Shown here: in pieces, positions 40,201-55,200 of the stretch
Layout: each line of letters opens with the position of its first letter
Position numbering within the stretch: the first letter of the stretch is position 1
NCBI GenBank assembly: GCA_013397935.1
Contig: VZRN01000568.1
Coordinates: forward strand, 82,896-146,895
DNA length: 64,000 bases
DNA from: Dasyornis broadbenti
Lineage: Eukaryota > Chordata > Aves > Passeriformes > Dasyornithidae
Direction of reading: 5' to 3'
Made by a program: the position numbers and the translations under genes
The notes under the pieces: model-generated
Database searches by the model: none
Seen by the model: only the letters and a program-made list of their open reading frames with translations
Told to the model about the DNA's origin: nothing

Positions 40201-43200
40201 TTTTCAAAAAAAACAACATAGTCTTGATCATGATTGTCACCATTAATCCTTTTTTGTACTTTCAACATCTTTGTAACAACACAGCAAAGAAGACAGTAAG
40301 AGGAATGCTACTCAACTGAAGGATGGTTTGATGCACAGAATGACATTTTGGAGCTATTTTGGTTTCACTATACTAAGTACTCACTAAGAGAGTTTTCTTA
40401 GTAAAACAAAGTGAGTTTTCTACTTACAAAAAGAGGCAATATCTTAAAATCTGTGCATTAAATACATTTAATATATCTAAATATATTTAAAACAATGCCT
40501 CTCACCCCATTTGGTATTTCCTTTATGTTTCAAAAATAAATTAATTCTGTAATGAAATCGATGCTACAGAAGTATTTGCATTAGTTCAAAACATTCAATA
40601 AAGTTTTCATAAGTGGCTCAGTCTAAGCTTCTGAAGTTTGATCCAGAACCCATCTTACTTTAACCTTCAGCTGACACTGCTTTAAAAAATCTGCTATGAA
40701 TCTGAACATAGAAGTATCCCTCTGCAGTCTAAAGTATTAGCAGTTTTAAAGACAATATACCTAATTCTGTAAAGCTGATTTCTATACAAATAAAAACATA
40801 TAACATTTAATACATGCTTCTCAGGAAAATTGTGAATTTAACTGTAGTGCATTTTGAATATAGTTTAAGGGTGGTATACAAAGAGACTACATCAGCACTG
40901 ACTAAACCCAGGAGATTCTAATTTCCTGAAATAAAAAAAATTATTAGATGTAATGTGGAATTAATATTAGAAAGTCAAAGCTCACATGTGAAACAGACTT
41001 TTTCCCAAAAATTTCTTCAACATATTATTATAGCCTTTGTAAGCTCACCTTCAGTATGGTCCCTATTAGATTCCAGTTCCAGTCAAGGTTCTCTTTGTGA
41101 TTAAGAACTTGGCTGTCTCGAAGATTCATGATGAGTGCTTCTTCTGTATCCTGGAATACAGACATGAAAAACTACAACAGGTTTCCCTGCCTCATCTTTT
41201 TCAGTCTTGCCACACAATATACTCACCATTCATGTAATAATCATTAAAAGGGCAGTGTTTCACAGTAATGTGCATTTGAAGGTAAATTGTATGGTTATAG
41301 TACCGTGTTCAGAATCTCAAAGTAAGAGATCATAAATGGTTGCAAAAAGCATTAAAATTACTGGAATTTCATTCCTCAATTTCTAGAAAATGCAATTTAG
41401 TACCCACAAGTACTCACAAGACAATGAGATTTAAAAAATACTACAAAGAATGATACAAATCACTCTGAATTACATGAATTAAGCTTGGGGGGCAGGACCC
41501 AAATCTCCAAAATACAATACCAACTTCAGGTTAAAAAAATTAATAATGGTAATACCTTTAAAATAAAGATGTCTTTCTGCACACGGTACTGGTCCCTTTT
41601 TTGGTGTGTTGAGATTGCTTTCTGAATAATATGATCTAAATGGAGGCTGTATGGTTTAGGGCCTCTTTTCTTCATCTCGTGAAAACGTTTTAAGCAGTTG
41701 AGTGCTGCACTTGCTCGCCTAACAGAAAAAAAAATATCATTATATTATTTGGCAACTGTTATGGGACTAAAGAGCACCACTATTTCCTGAGTAAGCAGCT
41801 CAAGAAAGATCTGACCAAAAATTCTGAAACAAATAAAAAGAAAATTCTTTTGAGACATGTTTTCATACCTCCACAAGACTCAGTCTCATACTGAAATTAT
41901 ACAGAAAATTATCTTTTAGAGTTTCTAGCACTGAAGTATTATCCTTACTGTTAACTTTTCTTCTACTCTGCAGTTAGTGGCGCCTGTCACAGTTCAGAGA
42001 AGATATTGTGAAGTTGAAAGTTGATTTCCATTGTGAGATGGCACAGTAGACCAATATCCTGCAGCAAAGCTGATATTTGAGGGCGCTAGCCTCAACATCG
42101 AGTAACAAAGTATCTCTCATACATTCCCCCCCTTCCCCCCTCGCCTTCCGAGTGTGGCAGGAGTATCAATAGCGCACTTCCTGCTCTTATATCTAAACAG
42201 TTCAGCAACAGCATGTGAAGTTTCTGGGAAAAGACAGAGAGTAACATAAATGACAGCTGACAAGGGCAAAATCAGTTCATTATAAAATAGTGGTAACAGA
42301 AAAAAACTCCACCCGCTGAGCAAATACAAATAAGGAAGTCTAAAAATGAGGAGTTAAGTCTATCTTTCTCCCCAATAAACAAAAATCCTCATGGTGTAGG
42401 AGAGTGCTTTTATTTTCAAACAAATACCTTTTGATTTGGTCACTTATCTAAATTATTTAAATTTAACCTGTAACACAGATTACAGTTTTTCAGACTATAA
42501 AACAGTGCAGAGCATTACCAATGCCAAGATCCCCAAATAAAAAATAGTACTTCTACAAAATCACTTTCTTTCAACAGAAATGGGAATTCCTCCTACTCTA
42601 TCAGGCATGTCCAGAAATGCCTAAAAGCAAAACAACTGCAGGTAATCCACAAGCATCTCCCTTCTGCTCTTCATTGTTCCTCTCATCCCACCACTTTGGT
42701 CATGTGAACTATCCTCTCCTGAAATTTCAGTTATGCCTTTTTTTTCAAAACTAACTGTGCCATTGCATATCAAAATCTCCTACTGACATACATGAAACCT
42801 TCAAAACTTGAAAGCAGAAGAGCACTACACTTTTAGGAAGCACTCTACAAGTAGCATTTCACAGCAGCACCTCAGAAAAATACTGTAATTTATCACTGAC
42901 AACACAATGAAAGATAAAACCGAACATTATCATATAGTTATCAGAATACTGATCTGACAAGACAAATCAGAAATGGCACAAGTAATTAGCAACTACACTT
43001 CCTATGAAAAAAATCCCAACATGCTCCATTTGTCTTTTACAAAGAAAAGCAACTAAGAACACAGAGTGAAGAAATACATATTAATGACATGTGAATCTAT
43101 CAAATTATTTGACTTTGTCCATTACAAGGTTTAAAATGTGTAAAGTACCCAGAAGATGACATTTTGTGACAGAGCTTTATGCTTTTAAATGTAATGTAGA

Positions 43201-46200
43201 ATTCTTACAGTCTCTTCTCTTTCATGATGTCAAAGGATGCTGCCATATTCATCAGTGTTGGTAAGCAGTGCAAGTGATGGCTGTGAGAATGAGGAAGAAT
43301 TGTGTTTGCCTACCAAAAAAAATAACAAAAGATGAGTTAGAATAACTTATTCAAACAAGCTCAGCTGTCTTTTCAGGATCAACATTTAAAGAATCTACCA
43401 CTTTTCACAAGACTTTCACAAATTCATGACAAATTACCTTTTGCTTAATGTCAGAGAACAATGATAGACATCATTTTGAATTTGTGATCTAACAAATCAA
43501 CCTGAAATACACTTGAATGCAACTTCAGACAATTTCAGATTTCAAATCCATTTTGTTTGAATTGGTGTTTAGGTGATAACATGCAAAAACTTGCAAAGCA
43601 TCCAATGTGCTTAAGTCATGTGCATAAAAGTACTAAAAATACATATAAATACTAAAATCAGAAATCCAATTACAGCTGATGATTTTTACTAAAACACCAC
43701 CCTACAAAAAAGTCCTGATTAACTAACATAACTTTCTGAGTTACTAAACACTTAACTGCTTCTAATATACACAGGTAGTTCTGCAAATATTTTTGGAAAC
43801 CAAAGAACAAGAAGGATAAAGAGATTACTTACATTTCCAAACACTAAACAAAAGGACAAGAATTTTTTCTATTTTTGATAAACAGTAGTCATATCTGATA
43901 AACAGATTATATCTTCAGAAAATAAAAAAAAATATCTATGCTTTAGAGCATATTCCAATGTGAGTTAACAGTCCCTCTCTTTCAAAAGTATTCAGAAAAC
44001 CAGCATATAATATTACAGAAAGCAAATGCTGAAAGGTAGCATTGGAGGGTTTATGAAAACAGTATCATCATCTCAGTATGAGATTAGTTTAAGAGAGAAG
44101 CACTACTGTAAGAGCTATCTTAGGTCAACAGAAGTGAAATGAAGCTAAAGTTTCCCTGCAGCAGGAGCACTCCACCAAGATGGAGTTGTCTGAATTAGTA
44201 AAGTCAAGTACTGAAACTACATCAAGCTGAATATGAAAAATTTTTCATCTGCCTACCGTCCGAGACAAAAAGCTAAACACATTGTCAGAGGCCTACTGAC
44301 CATCATTCTAAGAAAAGCAAAAATTAGCAATGGTTCTTTGCCCAAACACAGTCACTGATGGGTCTGTTTGCAGGAATCCAGCTAAAAAATATCACTGCTA
44401 CTATAGCAAGAAAGTGTCTTGGTGAGAGTCAGAGCTGCAGATATACTTAGAACACAACCCTTAGCAGTTTCAGTACTTTCCAAACAGTCTTCATATTGAT
44501 TACTACTGGTTTTAATATATGAAGTGACAGTAGATGTAATGTTAACCCACTATTCAGATGAAAACCACATGTTTCAAGCTTGGAATAGAAATTCAATGAT
44601 ATAATAGCAAATATCTATTTACAAGTAGTTACACGAAGTGGTATTTACCATGTGCAAAAGTTCTCCCAAAAGGATAGTTGCTCTGACAGATACATGGTCA
44701 TCGCTACTTGTGATCACTTCAACCAGACCCTTCAAAAAGCAAAAAATTATTACAACGTTTCAAGTATAACAGCTTACTTGAACTCTTGTAGGAAAAAAAG
44801 CAGCAAGCATCTATTCAAACTGAAAGTCATTACTTACCTCTAGTAGTCCATTGGTAATAAAAGCAGAAAGCACTAAAGCCAAGTAATTGTCCATGAGATC
44901 AGGCCTAAGGAAAAAAAAAAGTATGGAAACAGTTTAGAAAGTATATTTCTTATTGTTCCTGCAAAAAAACAAAAAATGCTTTGTCCACACTGCCACAAAA
45001 CAAAACAAGAACAGAGGTTTAGACTAAGTTCATTGAAGTCTCACCTTGACCTGGCTCGATGGGGTAATACAGTTTTAGCCTCAGCAGCTACGAAGCCATC
45101 AGAAAGTCTCCAGCAGTCTTGAAACCTGCCTGGATCTAGAACAAGAAAATACGGACAATGGTAATTATAATATAGGCTTTCATAGTAATATTTCAATGGC
45201 TGTCAGTAGGTAAATAAAAATCCTTGCCCACAAATATTAATTCAGGTGGCTTCAAATTACAGAAAATTTTGTCAGAGGGGATCTCTAATATATCATCTTA
45301 TCCACACTCCTGAATAAAGCAAGGGTATCTTGAAAGCTAGGACAAAGATCGTATCTAAGTGTCAACAAAAACAGTGACATTTCCAATTCATAAACACATT
45401 AAATGTGTTTAATAGAAAACACCATTAGCATCTCAGATTTTGCAAGGTGCGTGCATATACAGAAGTAGCAAGTTTGCAAGAAAGAATGATTTATTTACTT
45501 ATAAATTTAAAAAAAAAAACAAACCGGAGAATACTCTTGGGTTTAAAAAGGAGTAATTCTAAAGGCAAAATACTAACTTAGTTAAATTTAAAGACATGAA
45601 AAAGCATGCACTTGGCCTCAGAAAAGCAGAAGTCTAAGAGCAGTGGGGACAGCTAATAGACAATACATAGAAAAAACTGATTAACAACTTTTCTGTAGTA
45701 TTCACTAACACATCTACAATTCTCAACACTTCTAACAGTTCAAAGAAGTCTAATTTGTAGCAACGTCTTTACAGTCTTTTGTGTTAATGCCTCACAATGC
45801 TCCACGGCTGATCTTTCATCGGCTGATCTTTCATCGAACTTACAACACTTAACAGGTGATAAAAAACTTTAAACAGGACTTCAGAGGACCCAATGAATTC
45901 AATGATAAACCAGTTAATATTAAGCAGTTAATAATTTACAATATATAGGAGCTTAATAGACAATTCTTATGTGAACTGCTTTAAATACTTACCGACACTG
46001 AGAAGTGCCTCAATAAACTCTTCTGCAATAACAGGAAGAGGAAGGCGAAATATATCATAGAGAACTTCCAGCAGACCTCGCTACCAAAGAAAACATAAAA
46101 CAACAGGAATTTTATACATTTACAAAGAAGTTGTCCTTTTTTCACTATTAATACTGAACTTGAGATTTCTAGAGTGCTGAAACTGGTGCATTTGTTACAG

Positions 46201-49200
46201 TGTTTTTTTCACAAACTGAACAAACTGGAGAAGAAAAGAAAGGATGGGGCTTTTTTACTTTTGAACTGTCCCTTATTGTCACCATGAAGTCTACAGAAGT
46301 TCAGAAGCTACTTGAATTGCAGATTTTTATAACAGTTACATCTGGCACTATCAACTTTTAATTAGCAAGTTTAATTTGTGAAGAAATGTTTTTATTTACC
46401 TGGAATACAACTCCTGATTATTATGCTTTAAACTTGTAAGTGCAGCTACTGTAAGTTTGCTCTGATTTATGAACAGAGTAAAAATTAATTTATGTACTTT
46501 TCTCTCCTCCATTTTGTCCCACATACATGGTGTGCTTCCCAGTTTCATAGGAATTTTATAACAGAATTACAGACTTGAATTTGGGGGTTAAATAAACTCA
46601 AGGATTGCTTTCTCATAACTGGAGTCTAACAAATTTTTAACAACTTTTTTTTAAATCTTAACTTTTTAACAACTAAATGGTTAAAAAGTTAAAAATAACT
46701 TAACTAAAACATCAAGTATTATTCTAACATCAGTACTAAATGTTTACTACATACCCGTATTTCCATATTTGGTATACAGAGTACCCCAATAAGAGACTGA
46801 ATCCCAGAATTTCCAGGTTTGCACAGGCTGATAATACCTAGAAAACATTTAAATGTATAGTAATATTCCCTCATCAACAAAAGAAAGAACAATAGACATA
46901 CTGTGAAATTAGATTTCCAGTTTGAAAACAAGCACATATGAAAGTTTACTAATCATACACACTTTCACCATTATATCATCTCCTTCCCAATGAATAATGT
47001 TTAACAAAACTTCCTAACCACAAAATTTTATATCCTCATTAAAAAATATTGCAACTTTTGTCCTTCCTACTGTGAACAGTACTTAAAAGTTATCTGTGAA
47101 AACAACATATGCATGGAAGAAACGACAGACAAAATTGTTTATAAAGAGTAATTCTTAAGCCTAAGGGGTTTGCATCATCTTAGCAGAACTGTGAGGAATT
47201 TCATCCAAAAGCTGTACCTAAACCTAACAAATTATTCATTTCCTTTTAGTCTCCAGTGAATTTTAACAGCTGTTAGATCTGAGAGCCTGAGTACAGGAAA
47301 ATGCAATAACCCATCTATCAGAAACTGTTTTCTGGAAGTTTCAAAGTTTTCACATGCTTCCTCTCCAAGCACGTGAGAACACACGAGAAACTTGAAGGAT
47401 ACCTGAATATTAAAAATAAGCTTAGCAAACATTTTCAGAACTTAAAAAATAACCCAAATAGCGTCACAAAACAGCCTAAGTATAGGCTGGAAAAATCCCA
47501 CTCAAAATGATGGTACATGTTTATACTAACTGATTTAAATTTGCAAGACAATGCCTTGACTAAAAGAAAAAGCAGTCCCTGAGGCAGTACCTTCATCTTA
47601 CCTACTGTAATACTGCAGAGAAAGGATTTAATAAACTGAAAGAAACTACTTTTTTGATTTAGAAATGTCTTCTACATGAAAAACTGCAAACTATTTCCAT
47701 TACCAATATCTCTTCAGCTATGGCAGCTGGTAAAAGCAGGTGCTAATGAAACTATTTGCCAATATCTCTTAACACAGACAAATTATTTCATTTACAGTGC
47801 AGAACCATCTCAAAGGCAAATTCTTCTGTATGATCTTATTTTAAACATCTTTTCACACATTAGATTTCAAGAATGACCAACACGGCATTTTACACAGGGA
47901 GGGGAAAAGCTGTGCCTTGTCAGTAGTCTAAGAAAACCATGTATGCATCCTCCAATTTTACAGTATCAAAACATATTAAGTAACATTGTAGGAAGGCTTT
48001 CATAGAAATTAGACATGTCAAATGAGACAGATTCTGTGCCATTTATACTAGAAAGTAAACTCACACTTCCAATCATCCAGTTTCAAACAAATAAACAAAT
48101 CTTACCTGCCCATGATCGAAATGCTGCCACTATTCCCATTTTACTAGCTAGGAATCGTGCTTCTCTGTCCTCTCTGCCATTAAAACAACAAATGTCACAA
48201 TGCAGGTAATTACCATAAAACAAACAGTGCTACTATCACAGTAAGTAAAAGGTAATTAACTGAGATTTTAGATGGGGGACAAAATCCAGAGTAAGAGAAA
48301 TATTTTATGTATGCATATATGTGTGCATATGAATTTACACAATGTATATACACACAAAGTTTAGAACTTTTAAGTACTGCTCCTTTTCCTCCTCCAGGGG
48401 AGTTTCCACAGGAGCAGGCTACCATCAAGAAGTAAACACCTACAGGGCTCAGATTAATCACTCTGCACCTCCACTGACACTAAATCTCCAGCAGTGGCAT
48501 AAAGACTTGGCTTTTATTCAATTACTCAGACCTACGCATCTAATCCCATTTGATAATTTAAAAATCCTGAATAATTCAAGTTGGAAGCAATCTCAGGAGA
48601 TCTCTTTCTAGTACAAATTCTTGCATAAAAAGTCACCAGTTATCAGACTAGACCAGATTACAGAATCATGGAATGTTTTGGGTTAGAAGGCACCTTTAAA
48701 GGTCATCTAGTTCAACCCCTCTGCAAGAACTCAGCAAATGCAGTATGTATTACACACGCCTTTTACAGTGTCCAGAGCTTTGGGAGGTATACAAGCTTCT
48801 GTAATTCAGCTTGGAATACCTGCAAAACACTCAGTGCTTTATTCAGCAGGGCATTAGAAACTTTCAAGAATGAGGGCTGAAGGATCTGCCCGGACAACTT
48901 ATTCTAATTCTTTACCAGCCTCACATAAAATCATCTGCCCCAATCATTATATCAAGTTGAAACGTTTCTTGCTTCCATTTGCCTCTATTGCTTCTTGTCC
49001 TCCCACCGTACACCACCATGAAGGGCCCTGGCTACATCATCTTGAAAGCATTGTCACAGGTATTAAAAAGGCTGCTATACAGCACAGGGTGTTCCCCTAC
49101 CCTCTCCTTTCCAGGCTAAAACAAGCCTTTTTAAATCTTAAATGCTTAACAGTATTTTAGGAAGCTGCATTCTGGCCCACTATATTAAACTTTCAGGAGT

Positions 49201-52200
49201 TTGGTATTCGGGAAGAAGTACAGCTTAATTCCAATGCTATGAACATAATGGATTGCACAAGTAACAGCACTAACACTTACTTGAGTTGTCCTTCTGCTGT
49301 GTCAGGATTATGCCTGTAGTGAAAATCTGTGTAAGGGGCTAAAATTCGCTAAACAAAAGAAAGACATGCATTATTTTCACATGAAAATACAAGTAAATCA
49401 CTATTGCCCTTTATTCAGTCCCACTCCAAACTCCTACTTTATAAATCTTAGGCTCTTAGCCTAAAACATCGCCTTTTAGACACTGTGCACTAACACAGAG
49501 GGTGAAACCAGAGTCAAGAACGAAACATTTTAATGAGTAATACAATGTTTAATTTCTGCCACTAAAGCAAAACTGCACTCACCTCTAGTTCTACATCTGC
49601 TCGCACATACTGTCGGGTCTTTGGATGATTAATGAGGTGCAAAACTGTTGTTATCAGCGCCTCATTTATTCGGCTTAGCTGACAATCAATTACATTTTTC
49701 AAGATGGTACTTAAACCACCCCGAAGAGCCACCACCTCGGGATTCTGAAGTGCTGGATAAAGGAAAACAAGTAATTTTGGCCAGTGATAGAACATAAAAC
49801 ATTTCATGCACATGACAAATTTGCCATCTCTTTAGTACACATATCTTATTCATCCTGAACACTGCTGAGTCACATGTAAAGCTTTTAATGGAACTGACAG
49901 ACACTATCAATGAATTGAGATTTTGGATTCATTTATCATACACAAAAATACTGGTCACTCAGTCTCCAGCATATGGCGATTTCCCAACTTAATTCCCAAC
50001 CAAGTTTCCATACAGAAGTTTCTGGAATTCCCCATAAGGAGTTACCATGCCTCATTGGATTGACATGGCTAAAATAATTATATTAAAATGTAAGAGTAAT
50101 ATTTTGTTCAATTGTTTTCTTTAAAACATAAGTTTTAATCTTGAAAACAAACTGCTGGAGTTATTTTCAACTGGTTGATGTTGAAAAAACTTTAAAAATC
50201 AGCAGCCAAATGAACGTTTAGGGAGTTAGTATAACCACTGCCCTGATAACCACAGTACCCACTCCAAAAATTTTTAAAAGGAAGATACTTTGTAGTTCTC
50301 TGAACTCTTCTAAATTTAGTGGCATCTTGTGTATGGAATTCTCCCTACTTCAAATCCATTAGTTTAAGAAACACCAACTGCAGACAAATGTTTTTAACGC
50401 AAATCAAAACCAGCCAAGTCTTAAAGGAAAGAGGAAAATCTGAAACATTTAGGTACGTTACATAGAGACATTTTAAGTCATTTTGGTTTCTAAGATGCTA
50501 AAATCCATGAAACTGACAATAAGAGCACTCAACATCTAATTCATTATTAAACAAATACTGTTAATGATAACCACACCAGAGCTGAAAACTAATTAAGAAA
50601 AATTATCTTACCTAGTTCACAGATAATGGCTATACATGCTCGAACCATTCTGTCTCTTTCTTGAAGACCATCGTTTCCAACTGCTATCAAAGAATTAGTA
50701 ATAGAACTGGGGAACAATGAAGCATTCACAGTGATCATCTGCCAAAAATGAAGAAAAAGCTCTCTGATTTCTTTGTATTTCTCTAAATACAGTCACATAT
50801 TCACCAGCATTCTGTTTCCTGCATACAGTTAGACAGACCACTCATCTATTACTTGGTTGCATCTGGTGAATCTTCACAACTATTTCTTTTGTTCTTGAAA
50901 TTTTTTCAGTTTCAGTTTGTTGGTCAATTTATTTTACCATTCTCTGCCTGCTTCAGTTTTTTGTTTTTATATTTTATCTTAATAAAAAAAGAATTTAAAA
51001 GATGAGATTCTCACTGTTGCAGTGAGAATTATCACTACCTTTATAGCAGTTTTTTTCCAAGAGTATCTCTACCAACAAAGAACATTATCCAATGACACAG
51101 AGTAGATTACAAACTCATCTACTATTAGGTATATTTTGCACCATGGAAAGCCTCAGCTATTAGTCTGGGACACTCAGAATTCACATCAGATTGAAGAGCA
51201 AGAGCCCATGCATGCATTAAAGATAAAGAAAGCCATGCCTGAACAAACAACCAGTACCACCAAGTCTTCATCACCGCCAAAGTGAGGTGTTGATTTCAAA
51301 GGTTCAGGAGCTGCTTGTTCACATTTTTTCAATTTGTGAAAATAAAATACACATATCCTTCCGGAACAAGAATATCATTAAACAGATGTACTACTAAGGA
51401 GGAAGCAAGTTTTTGTCTGACTGCCTAAAAGGGGAACGATGCAATGTTTTATAGCCCACTCAGCCACGTTACTTTTTTCCCCTGCTAATAAATAAAAATG
51501 AGACATAAAAAAATACTCAATATCCATCAAACACATAAAAATTTATGGCTAGTTTCCGACAGCTTTATTTATCACGTTTTTTGTTTCCAACAAAACCAGG
51601 CTTATCTACATAATTCTTCCAAAAAATGTTTTGTTCCTATCTCCATTTTACATCTCCCTTTGATGTGTTACAGATATTTGTGCAAAGACGATTAGTTTTT
51701 TACCTTTTTTTGCAGAGATGTTAAAATGAGAGAGGATCAACCACTATAACCAACATACTGGAAGGGTTTTAACCTAACTGTTTAAAGGTTATTGAGAAGC
51801 TTCTTGTTATACACCATGTTAATGCCAACAAAACAGGAAGTTCTAAGATAGGACTTGAGAGAAAAAACCCAAATTCTTTCCCACCCACACAGTCTTTCAC
51901 TTTCACACTGGCATGAAGAAACAAGAATTAAGCAATAGAATAGGTGCACCAAACCACTCCACAAAACTATAACCTGTTTTCTACTGATATTCACATGTAC
52001 TTCCTGTGAAGACACAAGCAGCCTCTTAAGGCTATTCTGCTTCATTGTCTTGTTTTTAAGACAGGAGAAAGAAATGTTTCTTGTAATACTCAATTCTAAA
52101 TAAAACAGTAGAGTAAATAAATTTTTGTATTTACTTTGTATCTGCTCTAGGTATTAAAATGCAGCTCTTAAGACCAAGGATAGGTAATGGAAAGCTACTT

Positions 52201-55200
52201 AAAAGAAGCTAAGATGAAATAAGTAATAAAGACTATGCATTTGGTCTTTTAAGACTCCTTTAGAAAACAGGAAGAAAGAAGATGGTTCATATTGCATCTA
52301 ACCTTGACTTCTGCTTTAAAAACAAAACACCCAGACTATTAAATTATTAAAAAATTGTCTTATTGACCTCTAGTATACTGAAAAATGCTTCCTGAAGCAA
52401 CTTCATGCCATTCTTTTCATGACTGAAGACACTACTAAATTGTATCATTTCTACTAGGAAATGTAGAAGTGATCACAGTCAAAACAGGTAGTGAACACTC
52501 AGCTTTCAAAAAATACTGGAAACCAAGTTAAAAAAATCAATTATTTTTAATCTTCCTATACTACTTTAACCTAATACTTTTAGAATGAAGTTTATTATTG
52601 CCTTTTATAAATTCATAAAGCAATATTGATATTTTGTATTTTGTTGTTTTTCTCTATGAAAAGAAAGAAAAGAGAATTATTTCATTTTAATCTATGCAAT
52701 TCTCACACAGACATTTTTGCTACCAAAGATGAGGTAAAGAACCAAATTCTGACACTGAAAACAAGTTCTGTGATACCCAGTTCAGTCTCACAGTAAATTA
52801 TCTTCTAAACAAATTAGTTAGTTTTTTCTTTTTATTTGCCATTCATTCTCCCCTTCTAGACTCTAATCTTTTAGGAATCCTAGCATCAAATCACTAAGTC
52901 GGAGACATTGAGGGAGATGAAGAGAGAAGTAGAAAAAGTGCAAGAGCAGGATAACAAAAAAACACTGTGAAAATACAGAATATGCTATTCAGGAAGCGCA
53001 GTATTCCTTGTGAGAGAATTTCTCCAGTACTGACTGCTCTATACCAATGCATGCTTAACTGCTGTGGCCTAGGCAGCACATGAGAAAGCTGTTAACTTTA
53101 CTGGTAGCCAGGTTGGGTGGCTTTTTCTTCGTGTGACACTGTCTTCTAAGAAAACAATGTAGCAAAAGATGCTAGAAAAGACTTCATCATCACAGTTCTC
53201 AGCACGGAGGAGCCACAAGGATCACTGCACAGCCTTCACATTCGATGAACACATCTGGTGCATACCAGTACCCTTGCGCCACAATGGAGAAAAAACAAAG
53301 GACTAAGGGTCAGCTGTATGGTTTCTTTAACGTTTCTCTTTGACCATCACTTTTTCACATTAAACTAATGGATTTGTTTCTCTTGCTGTCTCTTCCTTCA
53401 TGCAAGCCAGAAGTTTTTGCTCAAGTAGGAAATGCTCAAAAAAGCCCAGAAATAATGAGGACAAATTTCTGACCCAAATAAAACCAATTATAAATGTGTT
53501 TCCATTCCACCATCTAATTTATGCTATTCTGAGTCTACACTGAAGCTCTTATTTCAAAGTAGATTAGCAAAGAACTTCCATAAATTTCAACTTCCTCAAG
53601 GACTTGTTCCTTTATAGTGTTTTTTTTTGTTTGTTTTTTGCTTGTTTGGGTATGGAGGAGGTAGCATTGTTTAATATTTCAAACTCTCTTTTTTGGCACA
53701 ATTGTTAATCATGTATACTGTATTTTCTGTAAGAAAGAAGCTTATTACAGGAAAATAAATAATATTTAAAACTTCTGTATTTTTTATATATATATATGCA
53801 TACAGGTATAAAATACAAAAAGAGAGTTAACACAGACTCTTGGGGAACCATTCTTCAACTACTTCAAACTTCACTCAAATCTTTTAAAGCTTTTATAGGA
53901 ATATAAGAACAGTGAAGAACAGTGAAGTCCAGTACAAAGGTAGAATATGTTTCCTGAATACATTAAGTACCTGCATATGCCAGTTTCTCTAGGATAAAGT
54001 TGAAAATGCATCTAGCATACTTTTGAATCTCACATCTATGGGTACACAGTACAGTAACCATGTCTTACTGAGTATCTGAGACAAAACAGTAGGGATAGCA
54101 CCAACTACTATGAACAAAACAGTAAGTCTATAAGCATTCCTTAACTGGTTACTTTAATGATGACAATTTGTCTCATTTCTCAAATGGCAGAAAATCTTCC
54201 AATCTCTGACTCACAGATGCTCAAACAGACTGTACAATGAAGTCAAGTCATAAGTTGAAACTTAATATTGTTTTTATGCCCTAGCATTCACTCTTTGGTG
54301 TTTCCCAAACTTTATCCAAGGGATATCCCCTCTCAAGGGAAAATTAGCAAGACTTTTGTAGCCCACTCAAGAGTCTAAATGTTAAAATAGTAAAATCAAA
54401 ACAAGTCTCTTCACTACTTTTCTTTCTGTCTCTTAAATAATCAGCTATATCACATGATATAGGCAAAGCAAGGTATTAGAGGCTGTGAAAAAGGACTGTT
54501 GATGGAGACAACAAGGAGTCAGCAAAAGTGAGTGACACAGCAGATTAAACCATACATAGGTGATTTTACCTTTCTGACTAATCGAAGTGCTTGTGTTCTT
54601 TCTACTTCATTACTCTGCTGTATGTCAATGCACCTAAAGCAAGTTAAAAAACACATTTTTTTTTACAACAGTAACTTCCACCTTAACTGTTAACATCTAA
54701 TGTTAATACTTATGCATATGAATACAGAAGAAAAAGAACTGACTTATTGTTTAAAACTATGCTTTTCAGCAAACATACTCATTATGACAGGTCAATTAGT
54801 TTTGGTTTATATTTTCCCAGCTATTTTCATTATATCAGTAGAATGTTCTCAAATATACAATGGCAAAGTATAATGCTTCAACAATTGTCTTCCAACCTAG
54901 CTGCATTGGTCATTTGCAAATGAAACCAAACCAAGTATCTGTAATGTTTCACATCAAACATTTTGAGTGTTGTCAGATCAGAAAAGTCCTTTTGCTCCAA
55001 AAAATTTAACAGCACACTAAAACAATGTGTATGTTTATAAACAGAAATTCACATACATATCAGCGTATTAAATAAAAATATTATCACAGGAAGCACTAGA
55101 AATGCTATTATTTACATCTATTCACCATGCTGATTTTATCATCTCACTGTTGGTTAGCCCTTCGGTATTCTTCTGTAGTGTCATTGGTGATACTCAAGAC

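Larger units (their letters stand above)
35843..41048 (-). other. RICTOR: RICTOR introns flanking the 47-nt exon 19
   Basis: These two introns (35843-38610 and 38658-41048) hold a TG/TA-rich stretch near 36690-36770 directly before the CR1 copy at 36775-37255. Nothing else was recognised. The small exon at 38611-38657 lies between them. Confidence 0.75.

Noticed and set aside
46641..46695. Inverted repeat TAACTTTTTAAC/GTTAAAAAGTTA with a 9-bp spacer.
   Set aside because: It is short and made of A/T runs, so it is expected by chance in this composition.
48342..49160. Several 70-96 codon + strand open frames.
   Set aside because: They fall on the antisense side of a CR1 copy and in flanking intron sequence.
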